This document shows, in pieces, positions 29,539 to 39,679 of a stretch of 64,000 nt of DNA; positions within the stretch are counted from its first letter, which is position 1; each line of letters opens with the position of its first letter. The notes under the pieces are model-generated. The model ran no database searches. It was not told the origin of the DNA and saw only the letters and a program-made list of their open reading frames with translations. The stretch is from Streptosporangiales bacterium (GTDB taxonomy: Bacteria; Actinomycetota; Actinomycetes; Streptosporangiales; WHSR01): positions 48,309 to 112,308 of the forward strand of contig WHSR01000007.1 of assembly GCA_009379995.1 (NCBI GenBank), in the 5' to 3' direction. A program made the position numbers and the translations under genes.

Positions 29539-30708
29539 GTGACCTCGGTGGCTGACATCTCCGCCGCGTACGTCGTCGAGGCGGTCCGTACCCCGGTGGG
29601 CCGGCGCGGCGGTGCGCTGAGCGCGGTGCACCCCGCCGATCTCGGCGCGCACGTGATCGCCGGGTTGCTGGACCGGGTCGACGTCGATCCCGCCGAGGTC
29701 GACGACGTGATCTTCGGCTGCGTGGACACCCTCGGGCCGCAGGCGGGGGATATCGCGCGTACCGCCTGGCTGGCGGCCGGGTGCCCCGAGGAGGTGCCCG
29801 GGGTCACCGTGGATCGGCAGTGCGGATCGGGCCAGCAGGCGCTGCACTTCGCCGCCCAGGCGGTGATGAGCGGCACCGCCGATCTCGTCGTGGCCGGCGG
29901 CGTGCAGAACATGAGCCAGATCCCGATCGGCTCGGCGATGGCCGTCGGGGAGCAATTCGGCTTCCCTACGCCGTTCGCCTGCTCGTCCGGCTGGGAGCGG
30001 CGCTACGGCGACGAGGAGATCTCGCAGTTCCGCGCGGCCGAACTGATCGCCCAGCGGTGGCGGATCGGCCGTACGGAGATGGAACGCTTCGCGCTGACCA
30101 GCCACCAGCGGGCGATCGAGGCCATCGACTCCGGCCGGTTCGCCCGGGAGATCGTGCCGTACCGGGACGCGGTCCACGACGAGGGACCGCGCCGGGACAC
30201 GGGCCCCGAGAAGATGGCGGCGCTGCCGCCGCTGATCGAGGGCGGGCGGATCACCGCGGCGACCTCCAGCCAGATCTCCGACGCCGCGGGCGCGGCGCTG
30301 GTGGCGTCCGAGCGGGCGGCCGCGGCGCACGGGCTGGTCCCGCGCGCCCGGGTGCATCACATCTCGGCGCGGGGCTCGGACCCGGTGTACATGCTCACAG
30401 CGCCGATCGGAGCCACCCGACACGCGCTGGACCGGGCCGGGATGAGCATCGCCGACATCGACCTCTTCGAGGTGAACGAGGCGTTCGCGAGCGTCGTCCT
30501 GGCCTGGCTCGCCGAGACCGGGGCGGACCCGGAGCTGGTCAACGTCAACGGCGGCGCGATCGCGCTGGGTCACCCGATCGGCGCGACGGGCATGCGGCTG
30601 TTCACCACGCTGCTGCACGAGCTGGAGCGGCGGGGCGGCCGGTACGGACTGCAGACCATGTGCGAGGGAGGCGGCCAGGCCAACGTCACCATCATCGAGC
30701 GCCTGTGA
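29539..30708 (+). CDS. fadA6: Acetyl-CoA acyltransferase FadA6
   Basis: A 389-residue thiolase. The nucleophilic Cys95 is in DRQCGSGQQALHFAAQA, the His in [18 protein letters not shown] and the second Cys in MCEGGGQAN. FadA6 performs the thiolytic step in degradation of HIP-derived acyl-CoAs. It has a GTG start (29539) and completes the fadE30-ipdF-fadA6 operon. A perfect 24-bp-armed hairpin lies downstream. Confidence 0.9.
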   Translation: MTSVADISAAYVVEAVRTPVGRRGGALSAVHPADLGAHVIAGLLDRVDVDPAEVDDVIFGCVDTLGPQAGDIARTAWLAAGCPEEVPGVTVDRQCGSGQQALHFAAQAVMSGTADLVVAGGVQNMSQIPIGSAMAVGEQFGFPTPFACSSGWERRYGDEEISQFRAAELIAQRWRIGRTEMERFALTSHQRAIEAIDSGRFAREIVPYRDAVHDEGPRRDTGPEKMAALPPLIEGGRITAATSSQISDAAGAALVASERAAAAHGLVPRARVHHISARGSDPVYMLTAPIGATRHALDRAGMSIADIDLFEVNEAFASVVLAWLAETGADPELVNVNGGAIALGHPIGATGMRLFTTLLHELERRGGRYGLQTMCEGGGQANVTIIERL

Positions 30709-30730
30709 CGCCTCCCTCTTGGCCCCCCGC

Positions 30731-30784
30731 CCGTGATCTCGCAGAAATTCAAACGGGCAGGTTTGAATTTCTGCGAGATCACGG
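30731..30784. terminator. Perfect 24-bp inverted repeat downstream of fadA6
   Basis: Two perfectly complementary 24-base arms (30731-30754 and 30761-30784) flank a 6-base loop, GGGCAG. There is no T-run, so it may act as a bidirectional or factor-assisted terminator, or be a dispersed palindromic element. Its outer half, CCGTGATCTCGCAGAAATTC, recurs with one base change at 60234-60253. Confidence 0.75.
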
Positions 30785-30797
30785 ACAAGAGGGGAAA

Positions 30798-30811
30798 TAG
30801 AACACGTTTCA
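30798..30811. promoter_or_regulatory. KstR operator upstream of mce4 operon (distal)
   Basis: TAGAACACGTTTCA matches TnnAACnnGTTnnA exactly. It lies 128 bp upstream of yrbE4A and 13 bp beyond the fadA6 hairpin. Confidence 0.82.
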
Positions 30812-30865
30812 ATGCCCGAGCGGCCGGCTACAGCTCGGCTTACTGGATCGTAACGAGGTCTTGAC

Positions 30866-30879
30866 TAGAGCAGGTTCTA
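30866..30879. promoter_or_regulatory. KstR operator-like site upstream of mce4 operon (proximal)
   Basis: TAGAGCAGGTTCTA differs from TnnAACnnGTTnnA at one core base (AGC for AAC). It is 60 bp before yrbE4A; two sites in tandem may give tighter repression of steroid uptake. Confidence 0.6.
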
Positions 30880-30939
30880 ACATAGAGGCTTCCGCTGCAC
30901 AAGCACACGCGTAGGCACGCGTAAGAGGGTGAGGCAGCG

Positions 30940-31713
30940 ATGGACGTGTCGCGGCCCGGTGTGCTGCGGGTACCGGGCGAGTTCTTCGCCTTCTCGCTGG
31001 ACATCACCAGGGCGATGGTCCGTCGCCCGTTCCAGTGGCGGGAGTTCGTCGAGCAGGCGTGGTTCATCGCCAGCGTGACCATCCTGCCGACCATGCTCGC
31101 GTCGATCCCGTTCGGCGCGGTGATCTCCCTGCAGATCGCCAGCCTCACCCAGCAGCTGGGCGCGCAGTCCTTCACCGGCGCGACCTCCGTCTTGGCGGTG
31201 GTCCGGGAGGCGGCGCCGATCGCGTCGGCGCTCCTCATCTCCGGCGCCGCCGGCTCGGCGATCTGCGCCGACCTCGGCGCGCGGAAGATCCGCGAGGAGA
31301 TCGACGCGATGGAGGTGCTGGGCGTCAGTCCGCTGCACCGGCTGGTGGTCCCGCGGGTGTACGGGGCGATCTTCGTGGCGGCGATGCTCAACGGAATCGT
31401 GATCGGCGCGGGCCTGACCGGCGGCTACGTCTTCAACATCGTGATGCAGAACGGCACGCCCGGCGCGTACCTGGCCTCGTTCACCGCGCTGGCCAGCATG
31501 CCCGACCTGTACGTCAGCGAGATCAAGGCCGTCCTGTTCGGCTGGATCGCGGGGCTGGTCGGCGCCTACAAGGGCCTGCGTGCCGGCGGCGGACCCAAGG
31601 GCGTCGGACAGGGCGTGAACGAGTCGGTGGTGATCACCTTCCTGCTGCTGTTCGCCGTGAACTTCATCATCACGGCCATCTACTTCCAGCTCGTCCCCCA
31701 GCAGGGGGTGTGA
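30940..31713 (+). CDS. yrbE4A: Mce4 permease subunit YrbE4A
   Basis: A 257-residue integral membrane protein of the MlaE/YrbE family, with about five to six hydrophobic segments. The EEIDAMEVLGVSPL loop is the family's signature cytoplasmic element that contacts the ATPase. With YrbE4B it forms the permease core of the Mce4 steroid importer. The first gene of the mce4 operon, downstream of two KstR-like sites. Its TGA overlaps the yrbE4B start by one base (TGATG). Confidence 0.93.
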   Translation: MDVSRPGVLRVPGEFFAFSLDITRAMVRRPFQWREFVEQAWFIASVTILPTMLASIPFGAVISLQIASLTQQLGAQSFTGATSVLAVVREAAPIASALLISGAAGSAICADLGARKIREEIDAMEVLGVSPLHRLVVPRVYGAIFVAAMLNGIVIGAGLTGGYVFNIVMQNGTPGAYLASFTALASMPDLYVSEIKAVLFGWIAGLVGAYKGLRAGGGPKGVGQGVNESVVITFLLLFAVNFIITAIYFQLVPQQGV

Positions 31714-32586
31714 TGGCGCTCGGAGGTCTGCTCGGCTCCAGGGTCGTCCGCCGGTCGGCGCCGCTGGCGGTCGGGCTGGTCCGCTCCCCCGTCGAGCGGG
31801 TCGAGGACCTCGGAGGTCAGCTGCTCTTCTACCTCGGTGCGCTCCGGTGGTCGCCGCGTACGATCCGCCGCTACAAGAAGGAGATCCTTCGGCTGCTGTC
31901 CGAGGTCGCCTTCGGCGCCGGCGGGCTGTCGGTGGTGGCCGGCACGGTCGGCGTCATCGCGTTTCCTTGCGTTCTTCGCAGGCACCGAGGTCGGCCTGCA
32001 GGGGTACAACGCGCTGAACCAGATAGGGGTCTCCAAGTTCACGGCGTTCATCTCCGCCTACTTCAACACGCGCGAGGTTGCCCCACTGGTCGCCGCCCTC
32101 GCCCTGGCCGCCACCGTGGGCTGCGGCTTCACCGCGCAGCTCGGCGCGATGCGGATCAACGAGGAGGTGGACGCGCTCGAGGTGATGGGCGTCCCGTCGG
32201 TGCCGTTCCTGGTGACGACGCGGATGATCGCCGGGTTCATCGCGGTGATCCCGCTGTACGTGGTGGCGCTGTTCACCTCCTACCTGGCGCCACGACTGAT
32301 CACCACCGTCGTCTACGGGCAGTCGGCCGGCACGTACGACCACTACTTCCGGCAGTTCCTCCCGCCGGTGGACGTGCTGTGGTCGTTCGGCAAGGTGCTG
32401 ATCTTCGCGGTGATGATCATCCTGATCCACTGCTACTACGGCTACACCGCCCGCGGCGGGCCGGCCGGCGTGGGCGTGGCGGTCGGCCGCGCGATCCGTA
32501 CCTCGATCGTGACGATCAACGTCGCCGACTTCCTGCTGTCCCTGGCCATCTGGGGCTCCACGACGACGGTACGGATCACGGGGTGA
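31713..32586 (+). CDS. yrbE4B: Mce4 permease subunit YrbE4B, frameshifted
   Basis: Second MlaE/YrbE permease. The N-terminal 83 residues are in the ATG 31713 frame, the rest in another. At 31964-31965 one surplus C breaks the frame; without it the sequence reads GVIAFLAFFAGTEVGLQGYN, as in YrbE homologues, giving about 290 residues. The family loop NEEVDALEVMGVPSVPFL and later membrane helices follow. The indel is likely a base-call error. The stop overlaps the mce4A ATG. Confidence 0.88.
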
Positions 32587-33930
32587 TGGCGGCCATGGTC
32601 ATGCCCGCGGGAACCCCCCAACGCCTCGCCCACCACGTCAAGCTGCTGCTCGCCGGCATCGCGTTCCTGGCGGTGATCGCCCTGCTGATCGCGCTGGCGG
32701 TGGCCAAGTACCAGAAGGTGTTCGAGCCCGCCGTACACGTGACGCTGCGCGCGGACCGCGCCGGACTGCAGCTCAACGAGCACGGCGACGTACGCATGCA
32801 CGGCGTCCTCGTCGGCCAGGTGGGCGAGATCCGAGGTCAGGGCCGGGGCGCCGCCATCGAGCTGGCGCTGCAGCCGGCGGCCGTCGAAGACGTACCTGCC
32901 AACGTCCGGGCCCGCATCCTGCCCACCACGCTGTTCGGGCAGAAGTACGTGTCGTTGGTGCAGCCGGACGGTCCGGCCGCCGAGCCAATCCGGGACGGCG
33001 ACCTCATCGGCCAGGATCGCTCAGCGGTGGCGATCGAGCTGAACCCGCGTCCTCGACAGGCTGTTTCCGCTGCTGCGGTCGGTCAAGCCGGCCGAGCTGG
33101 CCTTCACCCTGAACGCGCTGGCCACGGCGTTGGAGGGGCGCGGCGAGGAGCTCGGAGCGACCCTGGAACGCGTAGACGCCTACCTCGGCGAGTTCAACCG
33201 GCACCTGCCGGAGCTGCGGGAGGACATCCGGCTGCTGTCGGACTTCGCCGACACCTACGCCGAGGCCGCCCCGGACCTGCTGCGCATCCTGCGCAACGCG
33301 GCGGTGACGGGTCGCACGGTGACCGAGAAGGCCGGCGAGCTCGCGGCGTTCTACCGCGACGTCACAGGGGTGTCCGGCACCGCCGAGCGGGTGCTCGACG
33401 ACAACGGCGGACGGATCATCCGGCTCGGCGAGGTGTCCCGGCCGGTGCTGGAGGTGCTCGCCGCCTACTCGCCGGAGTACCCGTGCCTGATCGAGGGGCT
33501 CGTACGTTTCGAGGAGCGGCTGTCCGAGACGATGCGGGACGGCAGGTTCCACCTCACCGTCGAGGTCGGGCCGCAGAAGGCCGGCTACACCGAGGAGGAC
33601 GCCCCCGTCTACGGCGAGGCCGGCCACGGCCCGTGGTGCCTGGGGCTGCCGGATGACCCGCCGGTGCCGTTCCCGGGCACGCCGTTCGCGGACGGCAGCG
33701 AGTCCGACAACGGGTCGGGTTCGCTTCTCCCGCCGCCGCTCGGTGGCGCGCCGGGCGGCCCGGGCGCCGGCCTGATCGATCCGACCAGCGGTTTCGCCGG
33801 CACCGACGCCGAGCAGCAGCTGGTGAAGGCCCTGCTGGCACCGGCCCTGGGCACGCCGGCCGACCGGGTTCCGTCCATCGCGACCCTGCTGTACGGGCCG
33901 CTGGTCCGTGGGACGGTGGTGAGCGCATGA
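32586..33930 (+). CDS. mce4A: Mce4A substrate-binding protein, frameshifted
   Basis: The MCE-family protein has an N-terminal membrane anchor (LLLAGIAFLAVIALLIALAVA), then an MCE/MlaD domain (VRMHGVLVGQVGEI; LPTTLFGQKYVSLVQP) and a helical region. The frame breaks at the C-run 33043-33046: one C fewer gives AIELNRVLDRLFPLLRSVKP and a protein of about 447 residues, usual for Mce4A. Mce4A-F are thought to form the envelope shuttle that passes sterols to YrbE4AB. The 3' end overlaps mce4B by 4 bp. Confidence 0.88.
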
Positions 33931-34994
33931 CGAGCCGCACCGGCCGGACCCTCGGCGCGCTGGTCAAGCTGGCCGTCTTCACCGCGGCGTCGCTGGCGGT
34001 GACCGGTCTGCTGGTCGCGATCATCGGCAACTTCGGACTCGGCGACGACCACCGCTACCGGGCGGTGTTCACCAGCGCGAGCCGGCTGGTCGAGGGCAAC
34101 GACGTCCGGGTCGCCGGCGTGGTGGTCGGCCGGGTGGAGGACGTACGGATCGAGGACCGCACCCGTGCCCTGGTCACCTTCTCCGCGGAGAAGAGCCTGC
34201 GGCTCACCACCGCGACCCGGGCGCAGATCCGCTACCTCAACCTGGTGGGCGACCGGTACCTCGCGCTGACCGAAGGCCGCGGGGAGGGCGCGCCGCTCGC
34301 GTCCGGGGACACCATCCCGCTGCCCCGCACCGAGTCCGCGCTGGACCTCAACACCCTGTTCAACGGGTTCAAACCGTTGTTCGCCGCGCTGAGCCCGGAG
34401 GAGGTCAACCGCCTCGCGTACGAGATCATCCAGACGCTGCAGGGCGAGGGCGGCACCGTCAACAGCCTGCTCGCCCACACCGCCTCGCTGACCAGCACGC
34501 TCGCCGACCGGGACCAGCTCATCGGGGAGGTCATCGACAACCTCAACGCGGTGCTCGCGGCCCTCGACGGCCGCCACGAGCGGCTGTCCGAGCTTGTCGC
34601 CGAGCTGCAGCGCTGGGTGAGCGGGCTGGCCGCGGACCGCACCGCGATCGGCTCGTCGCTGCAGCACATCGACGAGCTGACGCGGGCGACGGCCGGGCTG
34701 GTCGCCGAGGGACGGCCGTCGATCCGGGAGGACATCGCCCAGCTCGGCGAGCTGACGGCCACACTGAGCGAGCCGGAGAACGAGCGACTGCTGGAGCACT
34801 TCGTCCAGAACTTGCCGGACAAGGCCAACGCGATGACCCGCACCGGGCAGTACGGGTCCTGGTACAACTTCTACCTCTGTGACCTGCGGGCCCAACTCGA
34901 CCTGCCCGACGTGCCCAGCGACACCGACGAGCGGCTGGAGCGCCAGCTCAGCGGCATCACCCTGCACAGCAACGCCGCGAGGTGCCGGTCATGA
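33927..34994 (+). CDS. mce4B: Mce4B
   Basis: A 355-residue MCE protein. It has one N-terminal membrane segment (LVKLAVFTAASLAVTGLLVAI), the MCE domain (GNDVRVAGVVVGRVEDV; IRYLNLVGDRYLALTEG) and a long alpha-helical region. A C-terminal YGSWYNFYLCDL segment is characteristic of the MceB family. ATGA overlaps link it to mce4A and mce4C, so the importer subunits are translated in a coupled row. Confidence 0.92.
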   Translation: MTSRTGRTLGALVKLAVFTAASLAVTGLLVAIIGNFGLGDDHRYRAVFTSASRLVEGNDVRVAGVVVGRVEDVRIEDRTRALVTFSAEKSLRLTTATRAQIRYLNLVGDRYLALTEGRGEGAPLASGDTIPLPRTESALDLNTLFNGFKPLFAALSPEEVNRLAYEIIQTLQGEGGTVNSLLAHTASLTSTLADRDQLIGEVIDNLNAVLAALDGRHERLSELVAELQRWVSGLAADRTAIGSSLQHIDELTRATAGLVAEGRPSIREDIAQLGELTATLSEPENERLLEHFVQNLPDKANAMTRTGQYGSWYNFYLCDLRAQLDLPDVPSDTDERLERQLSGITLHSNAARCRS

Positions 34995-35974
34995 TCCCGT
35001 TCCGGGAGCGCAACCCCGTGCCCATCGGGGCCGTCGGCCTGGTGCTGGTCGGCGCGCTGGCGGTCGGGGCGTTCACCTTCGGCCAGCTTCCGGGAATCGG
35101 CGGGCGGAGCTACGTCGCCGCCTTCTCCGACGCCAGCGGCCTCCGAACGGGCGACCCGGTGGAGGTGGCCGGGATCAACGTCGGCCGGGTCGTCGGCATC
35201 GAGCTCGCCGGCGACCACGTGGAGGTACGGTTCCGGGTCGACCGCGGCGTCGCGTTCGGGGACCGGACCGGGGCGGCGATCCGGCTCGGCACGCTGCTCG
35301 GCGACAAGTACCTGGAGCTGCGGCCACGAGGTCCCGACCAGCTCGACCCGGGCACGATGATCCCGGTGTCGCGCACCGAGCCAGCGTACGAGATCGTCGA
35401 GGCCCTCAGCGACCTCACCCGCACGACCGAGGCGATCGACACCGAACGGCTCTCCGCGGCTTTGCAAACTCTCGCGGATACCTTCGAGGACTCCGCGCCG
35501 CAGGTACGCACGAGCCTGGAAGGACTGTCCCGGCTGTCGCGGACCATCGCCTCCCGGGACCAGCAGCTCCAGCAGCTGCTTTCCCGCACCGAGTCGGTCT
35601 CCGGGATTCTCGACCAACGCAACGAGGAGTTCAGCAGGCTGGCGCGGGACGCCAACCTGCTGCTCGCCGAGATCAGCAAGCGCCGCGAGGTGATCCACCA
35701 GCTCCTGGTGAGCACGGCACACCTGTCCGGCCAGCTCACCCGGCTGGTGCGGGAGAACGAGGAGCAGATCGGCCCGGCCCTCCGGCGCCTGCACGAGGTC
35801 CTGGACGTACTGCAGCGCAACCAGCAAAGCCTCAAGGAGGGCGTCCGCGCGCTCGCTCCGTTCAGCCGCATCCTCGGCAACGTCGTCGGCAACGGGCCGT
35901 GGTTCGACGCCTTCGTCCACAACCTCGTGTTCGCCGGCGACCTCGTGCCCGGCCCGCGGGAGCGAGGGGGGTGA
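34991..35974 (+). CDS. mce4C: Mce4C
   Basis: A 327-residue MCE protein beginning MIPFRERNPVPIGAVGLV, the conserved start of MceC/MceB-like paralogues, with a single membrane anchor, MCE domain (GDPVEVAGINVGRVVGI; LGTLLGDKYLELRP) and a long helical needle-forming region. The ATG at 34991 (ATGA with the mce4B stop) is preferred to the GTG at 34982. The C-terminus WFDAFVHNLV is typical of the family. Confidence 0.9.
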   Translation: MIPFRERNPVPIGAVGLVLVGALAVGAFTFGQLPGIGGRSYVAAFSDASGLRTGDPVEVAGINVGRVVGIELAGDHVEVRFRVDRGVAFGDRTGAAIRLGTLLGDKYLELRPRGPDQLDPGTMIPVSRTEPAYEIVEALSDLTRTTEAIDTERLSAALQTLADTFEDSAPQVRTSLEGLSRLSRTIASRDQQLQQLLSRTESVSGILDQRNEEFSRLARDANLLLAEISKRREVIHQLLVSTAHLSGQLTRLVRENEEQIGPALRRLHEVLDVLQRNQQSLKEGVRALAPFSRILGNVVGNGPWFDAFVHNLVFAGDLVPGPRERGG

Positions 35975-35981
35975 GCGACCG

Positions 35982-37169
35982 ATGAGAGCCAGATCGCCGA
36001 GCGCGCTGCGGTTGGCGACGGCCGGCGTCGTCGTGGCGATCGCCGCCTCGCTGCTCATGGTGGTCTTCGGGCGCGGGGAGACCGTGCACGTCGCCGCCCA
36101 GTTCCCGCGCGCGGTGAGCCTCTTCGAGGGCTCCCAGGTGCGCATCCTCGGGGTCCCGGTCGGGCGGGTGACAGCTGTGGTCCCGGCCGGCACGTCGGTG
36201 CGGGTGGAGATGGCCTACGACGCCAGGCACAAGGTGCCCGCCGACGCCAAGGCGGTCATCGTCTCGCCGTCGCTGGTGGGCGACCGCTTCGTGCAGCTCA
36301 CCCCGGCCTACCGCGGCGGGCCGACCATGGCCGACGGCGCCGAGATCCCGGTGGAACGTACCGCCTCCCCCGTCGAGTTCGACCGCGTCACCGCCAACCT
36401 GAACGACCTGGCGGTGGCGCTCGGCCCCGAGGGGGCGAACGCGGAGGGCTCGCTGTCCGATCTGCTCGCCGTCGGCGCGGAGAACCTGGCCGGCCAGGGC
36501 GAGCGGATCAACCGCACCATCGACGACGTCTCCGACGCCGCGGACACCCTGGACGCGGGTCGCGAGGATCTGTTCGGCACCGTGGCCCACCTGCAGGCCT
36601 TCACGGCCGAGCTGGCCGAGAACGACGAGCAGGTCCGTAGGTTCAACCGCGACCTCGCCTCGGTGGCGAACCAGCTCGCGGGCGAGCGGGACGAGCTGCG
36701 CGCCGCGCTGCGGAACCTCGCGGTGGCGCTCGGCGAGGTCGAGGCGTTCGTACGGGAGAACCGGGAGCTGCTCACCCGGGACGTGAAGGCCCTGACCGAG
36801 ATCACCGGGGTGCTCGCCCGGCAGCGGGAGGCCCTGGCCTCGATCATCGAGACCGGGCCGTTGGGCATGAACAACCTCGCCCTCGCCTACAATCCCGCCT
36901 CCGGGAGCATCGGCTCCCGCTTCACCCACTCTCTGCTGGCCAGCTTCGAGGATCTGGACGGGCTGCTGTGCGAGATCGCCCGAAGCGCTAACGTCGCTGA
37001 CGCCGAGGGCGCCTGCCGGCTGCTGGAGGACCTGCTGGAGCCGCTGCCGACGCCCGGCGTGAGCCCGTCGCCGATCGACGATCTCGCCTCCGGGGTCGCC
37101 GGCCGGCCGGCGACCCCTGGCGCGGGCGGTGACCCGACGCTCGGCGGCCTGCTGGGGGGTGCCTCGTGA
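35982..37169 (+). CDS. mce4D: Mce4D
   Basis: A 395-residue MCE protein. It has an N-terminal anchor (ATAGVVVAIAASLLMVVF), an MCE domain (GSQVRILGVPVGRVTAV; IVSPSLVGDRFVQLTP) and a helical region, then a Pro/Gly-rich tail (PTPGVSPSPI onward) common in MceD. GAT-gap to mce4C is only 7 bp, and the end overlaps mce4E by 4 bp. Confidence 0.9.
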   Translation: MRARSPSALRLATAGVVVAIAASLLMVVFGRGETVHVAAQFPRAVSLFEGSQVRILGVPVGRVTAVVPAGTSVRVEMAYDARHKVPADAKAVIVSPSLVGDRFVQLTPAYRGGPTMADGAEIPVERTASPVEFDRVTANLNDLAVALGPEGANAEGSLSDLLAVGAENLAGQGERINRTIDDVSDAADTLDAGREDLFGTVAHLQAFTAELAENDEQVRRFNRDLASVANQLAGERDELRAALRNLAVALGEVEAFVRENRELLTRDVKALTEITGVLARQREALASIIETGPLGMNNLALAYNPASGSIGSRFTHSLLASFEDLDGLLCEIARSANVADAEGACRLLEDLLEPLPTPGVSPSPIDDLASGVAGRPATPGAGGDPTLGGLLGGAS

Positions 37170-38365
37170 TCCCCCGGCGCGCCCTCGCCCGGCTGGCCGC
37201 GCCGCTGCTCGCGGCGGTGCTCGCCGGCTGCGCCTTCGAGGGCGCCTACGACCTGCCGCTGCCCGGTGGAGCGGCGACCGGGGACGGCGCCTACCGGGTG
37301 ACTGCTGAGTTCGAGGACGTACTGAACCTCGTGCCGCGGTCGGCGGTCAAGGTCGACGACGTGACGGTCGGCGAGGTCGAGGACGTATGGCGGGACGGCT
37401 GGCACGCTGCCGTCCGGCTGCGGCTGGCCCGGGACGTGCGGCTGCCCGACAACGCTGTCGCCCGGATCAACCAGACCAGCCTGCTGGGCGAGAAGTACGT
37501 CGCCCTGGAGCCGCCCCTCGGCGAGAGGCCGGCCGGGCGGCTGGCCGACGGCGACCTGATCCCGCTGGCGCGCACCGGCCGCAACACCGAGGTCGAAGAG
37601 GTGCTCGGGGCGCTGTCGCTGCTGCTCAACGGCGGTGGCGTCGCCCAGCTACGGACGATCACCCACGAGCTGAACGAGGTCATGAACGGGCGCGAGGAGC
37701 GCCTGCGAAGCCTCCTGCGGGAGCTGGACACGCTGGTCGGCTCCCTGGACGAGCAGCGGGCTCAGATCGTGCGCGCGATCGAGGGGATCAACCGGCTGGC
37801 CGCGACGCTGCGCGAGGAGCGGGAGACCATCGGCACCGCCGTCGACGAGGTGGGGCCGGCGCTGAAGGTCCTCGCCGACCAACGCCGGCAACTGGTGCGC
37901 ATGCTCGAGGCCGTATCCGAGCTGGGCAAGGTGGGCGCCCGGGTGATCGAGCGGTCCCGGGAGGATCTGCTCGCCAGCCTTCGGGCGCTGGAGCCGACCC
38001 TGACCAAGCTGGCCGAGGCGGGCGATGCGCTGCCGCGGTCGCTCGAGCTGTTGGCCACGTTCCCGTTCCCGGACGAGGCGATGGACGCGGTCAAGGGCGA
38101 CTACAGCAACGTGGACATCACCCTGGACCTGTCGCTGGCCACGCTCTACCACAACCTGGTCGCCCGCGACGCCGGCGGGTCCGGCGGCTCGGGTGGCCGT
38201 GACGAGGCCGGCTCGGACGACGGGGACCCGTGGGCGCCCGGCGACCTGCCGTTGCCGCTCGGGACGCAGCCGGGCGACGCCGAGCCAGACGGCGAGGAAC
38301 TCGGGGGCGAGGAGCCGGGTGGCGGCGGCGATCTGATCGACCTGCTGACCGGGGGCCTGCGATGA
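37166..38365 (+). CDS. mce4E: Mce4E lipoprotein
   Basis: A 399-residue MCE-family lipoprotein. The signal ends in a lipobox, VLAGC (Cys near residue 22), as in LprN/Mce4E of mycobacteria. The MCE domain (RSAVKVDDVTVGEVEDV; INQTSLLGEKYVALEPP) is followed by helical repeats and a disordered Gly/Asp/Glu-rich tail. Lipid anchoring would place it in the outer leaflet of the membrane. Overlaps both neighbours by 4 bp. Confidence 0.92.
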   Translation: MIPRRALARLAAPLLAAVLAGCAFEGAYDLPLPGGAATGDGAYRVTAEFEDVLNLVPRSAVKVDDVTVGEVEDVWRDGWHAAVRLRLARDVRLPDNAVARINQTSLLGEKYVALEPPLGERPAGRLADGDLIPLARTGRNTEVEEVLGALSLLLNGGGVAQLRTITHELNEVMNGREERLRSLLRELDTLVGSLDEQRAQIVRAIEGINRLAATLREERETIGTAVDEVGPALKVLADQRRQLVRMLEAVSELGKVGARVIERSREDLLASLRALEPTLTKLAEAGDALPRSLELLATFPFPDEAMDAVKGDYSNVDITLDLSLATLYHNLVARDAGGSGGSGGRDEAGSDDGDPWAPGDLPLPLGTQPGDAEPDGEELGGEEPGGGGDLIDLLTGGLR

Positions 38366-39679
38366 CGTACGCCTCCGTGAAGTTCCGGCTGATCGTCTTC
38401 GCGGTGCTCAGCGCGGTCGGCCTGACCTATGCCGGCGCCAACTACGTCGGCATCGCCGACGACCTCCTCGACCGCGGCTACGCGGTGGTGGTCGAGCTGG
38501 AGGGGGACTCCGGCGGCCTGTTCGAGCGGTCCGACGTCACCTACCGGGGCGTGTCGCTGGGAGAGGTCGGGCGGATGGAGATCACCCCCGGCGGGACCCG
38601 CATCCACCTGAAGATCGAGGAAGGCTGGAAGATACCCGCCACCGTCCGCGCGGAGGTCCACAACGGGTCGGTGATGGGCGAGCAGTACATCGACCTGGTG
38701 CCCGGCGGCGACGGCGGGCCGTACCTCGCCGACGGAAGCGTCATACCGGCCTCCCGGGCCAGCACGCCGGTGGCCGAGGAGGAGCTCCTGGTCAACTTCG
38801 ACCGGCTGGTGGGGTCGGTCGACTCCGACGACCTCGCCACGGTGATCGGTGAGCTGGGTACGGCGTTCCAGGGCAGCGGATCGGACCTGCGACGGATCAT
38901 CGAGGCCAGCGACTCGCTCACCGCCGAGGCGAGCGAGAACCTGCCGGAGACGATCCGGCTGCTGGAGGACGGCCGCGTCGTGCTACGTACCCAGGTCGAG
39001 GCGGTCCCGCACATCGTGGGGTTCGCCCGCGACCTCGCCGGGCTTACCGACACGCTGCGCGCAAGCGACCGGGACATCCGCACGGTGCTCACCCAGGGTG
39101 GGGGCGCGGCCCAGGAGTTGGACGCCCTGCTGGGCTCGGTCGAGCCGACGGTGCCGGTGCTGCTCGGCAACCTCATCACGGTGAACCAGGTACTGACCAC
39201 CCGGCTGCCTGCGATCGAGCAGACCCTGGTCCTCTACCCGGTGGTCGTCGCCTCCGGGTTCACCGGAACGCCGGGCGACGGTACCGGCCACGTCCACGTG
39301 CAGTTCGACGCCCTGACGTCGGTGTGTCAGCGGGGCTACGTACCGCCGGACGAGTGGCGCACGCCGTCGGAGACCGAAGACACACCCGCCGAGACCTGGG
39401 TGGGCTGCGCGGAAGATCCACCGATCAACAGCCGCGGCTCCAAACACGCGCCCGGCGCGGTAGGGGGCAGCGACAACTCGGGGCAGATTCGGCCGAGCGG
39501 CGCGAGCGGCGCGAGCGGCCCGGCCGGACTCGCGCCGTACCAGCCGGGCACCGGGGCCGCGGTCGGGCCCGGCGGGTCGGCGTTCCTGGTCGGCGCGCAA
39601 GGGGCAGAGCAGATTGCTCGGAAAGGACTCGTGGAAATGGTTGCTGATCGGACCGCTCGGGCTCGCCGGGAACGGGTGA
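38362..39679 (+). CDS. mce4F: Mce4F, frameshifted near 3' end
   Basis: The MCE protein starts MTYASVKFRLIVFAVLSAVG, with MCE-domain motifs (RSDVTYRGVSLGEVGRM; GSVMGEQYIDLVPG) and the MceF segment HVHVQFDALTSVCQRGYVP. As sequenced it reads on into the next gene to give a 603-residue fusion. The G-run 39601-39604 appears to have one G too many: with three G it reads FLVGAQGQSRLLGKDSWKWL and stops at TGA 39677-39679, giving 438 residues and a GTGA junction. I regard the fusion as an artefact. Confidence 0.85.

Noticed and set aside
28653..29912. Long minus-strand frame opposite ipdF and fadA6
   Set aside because: Antisense to two clear genes and without motifs.
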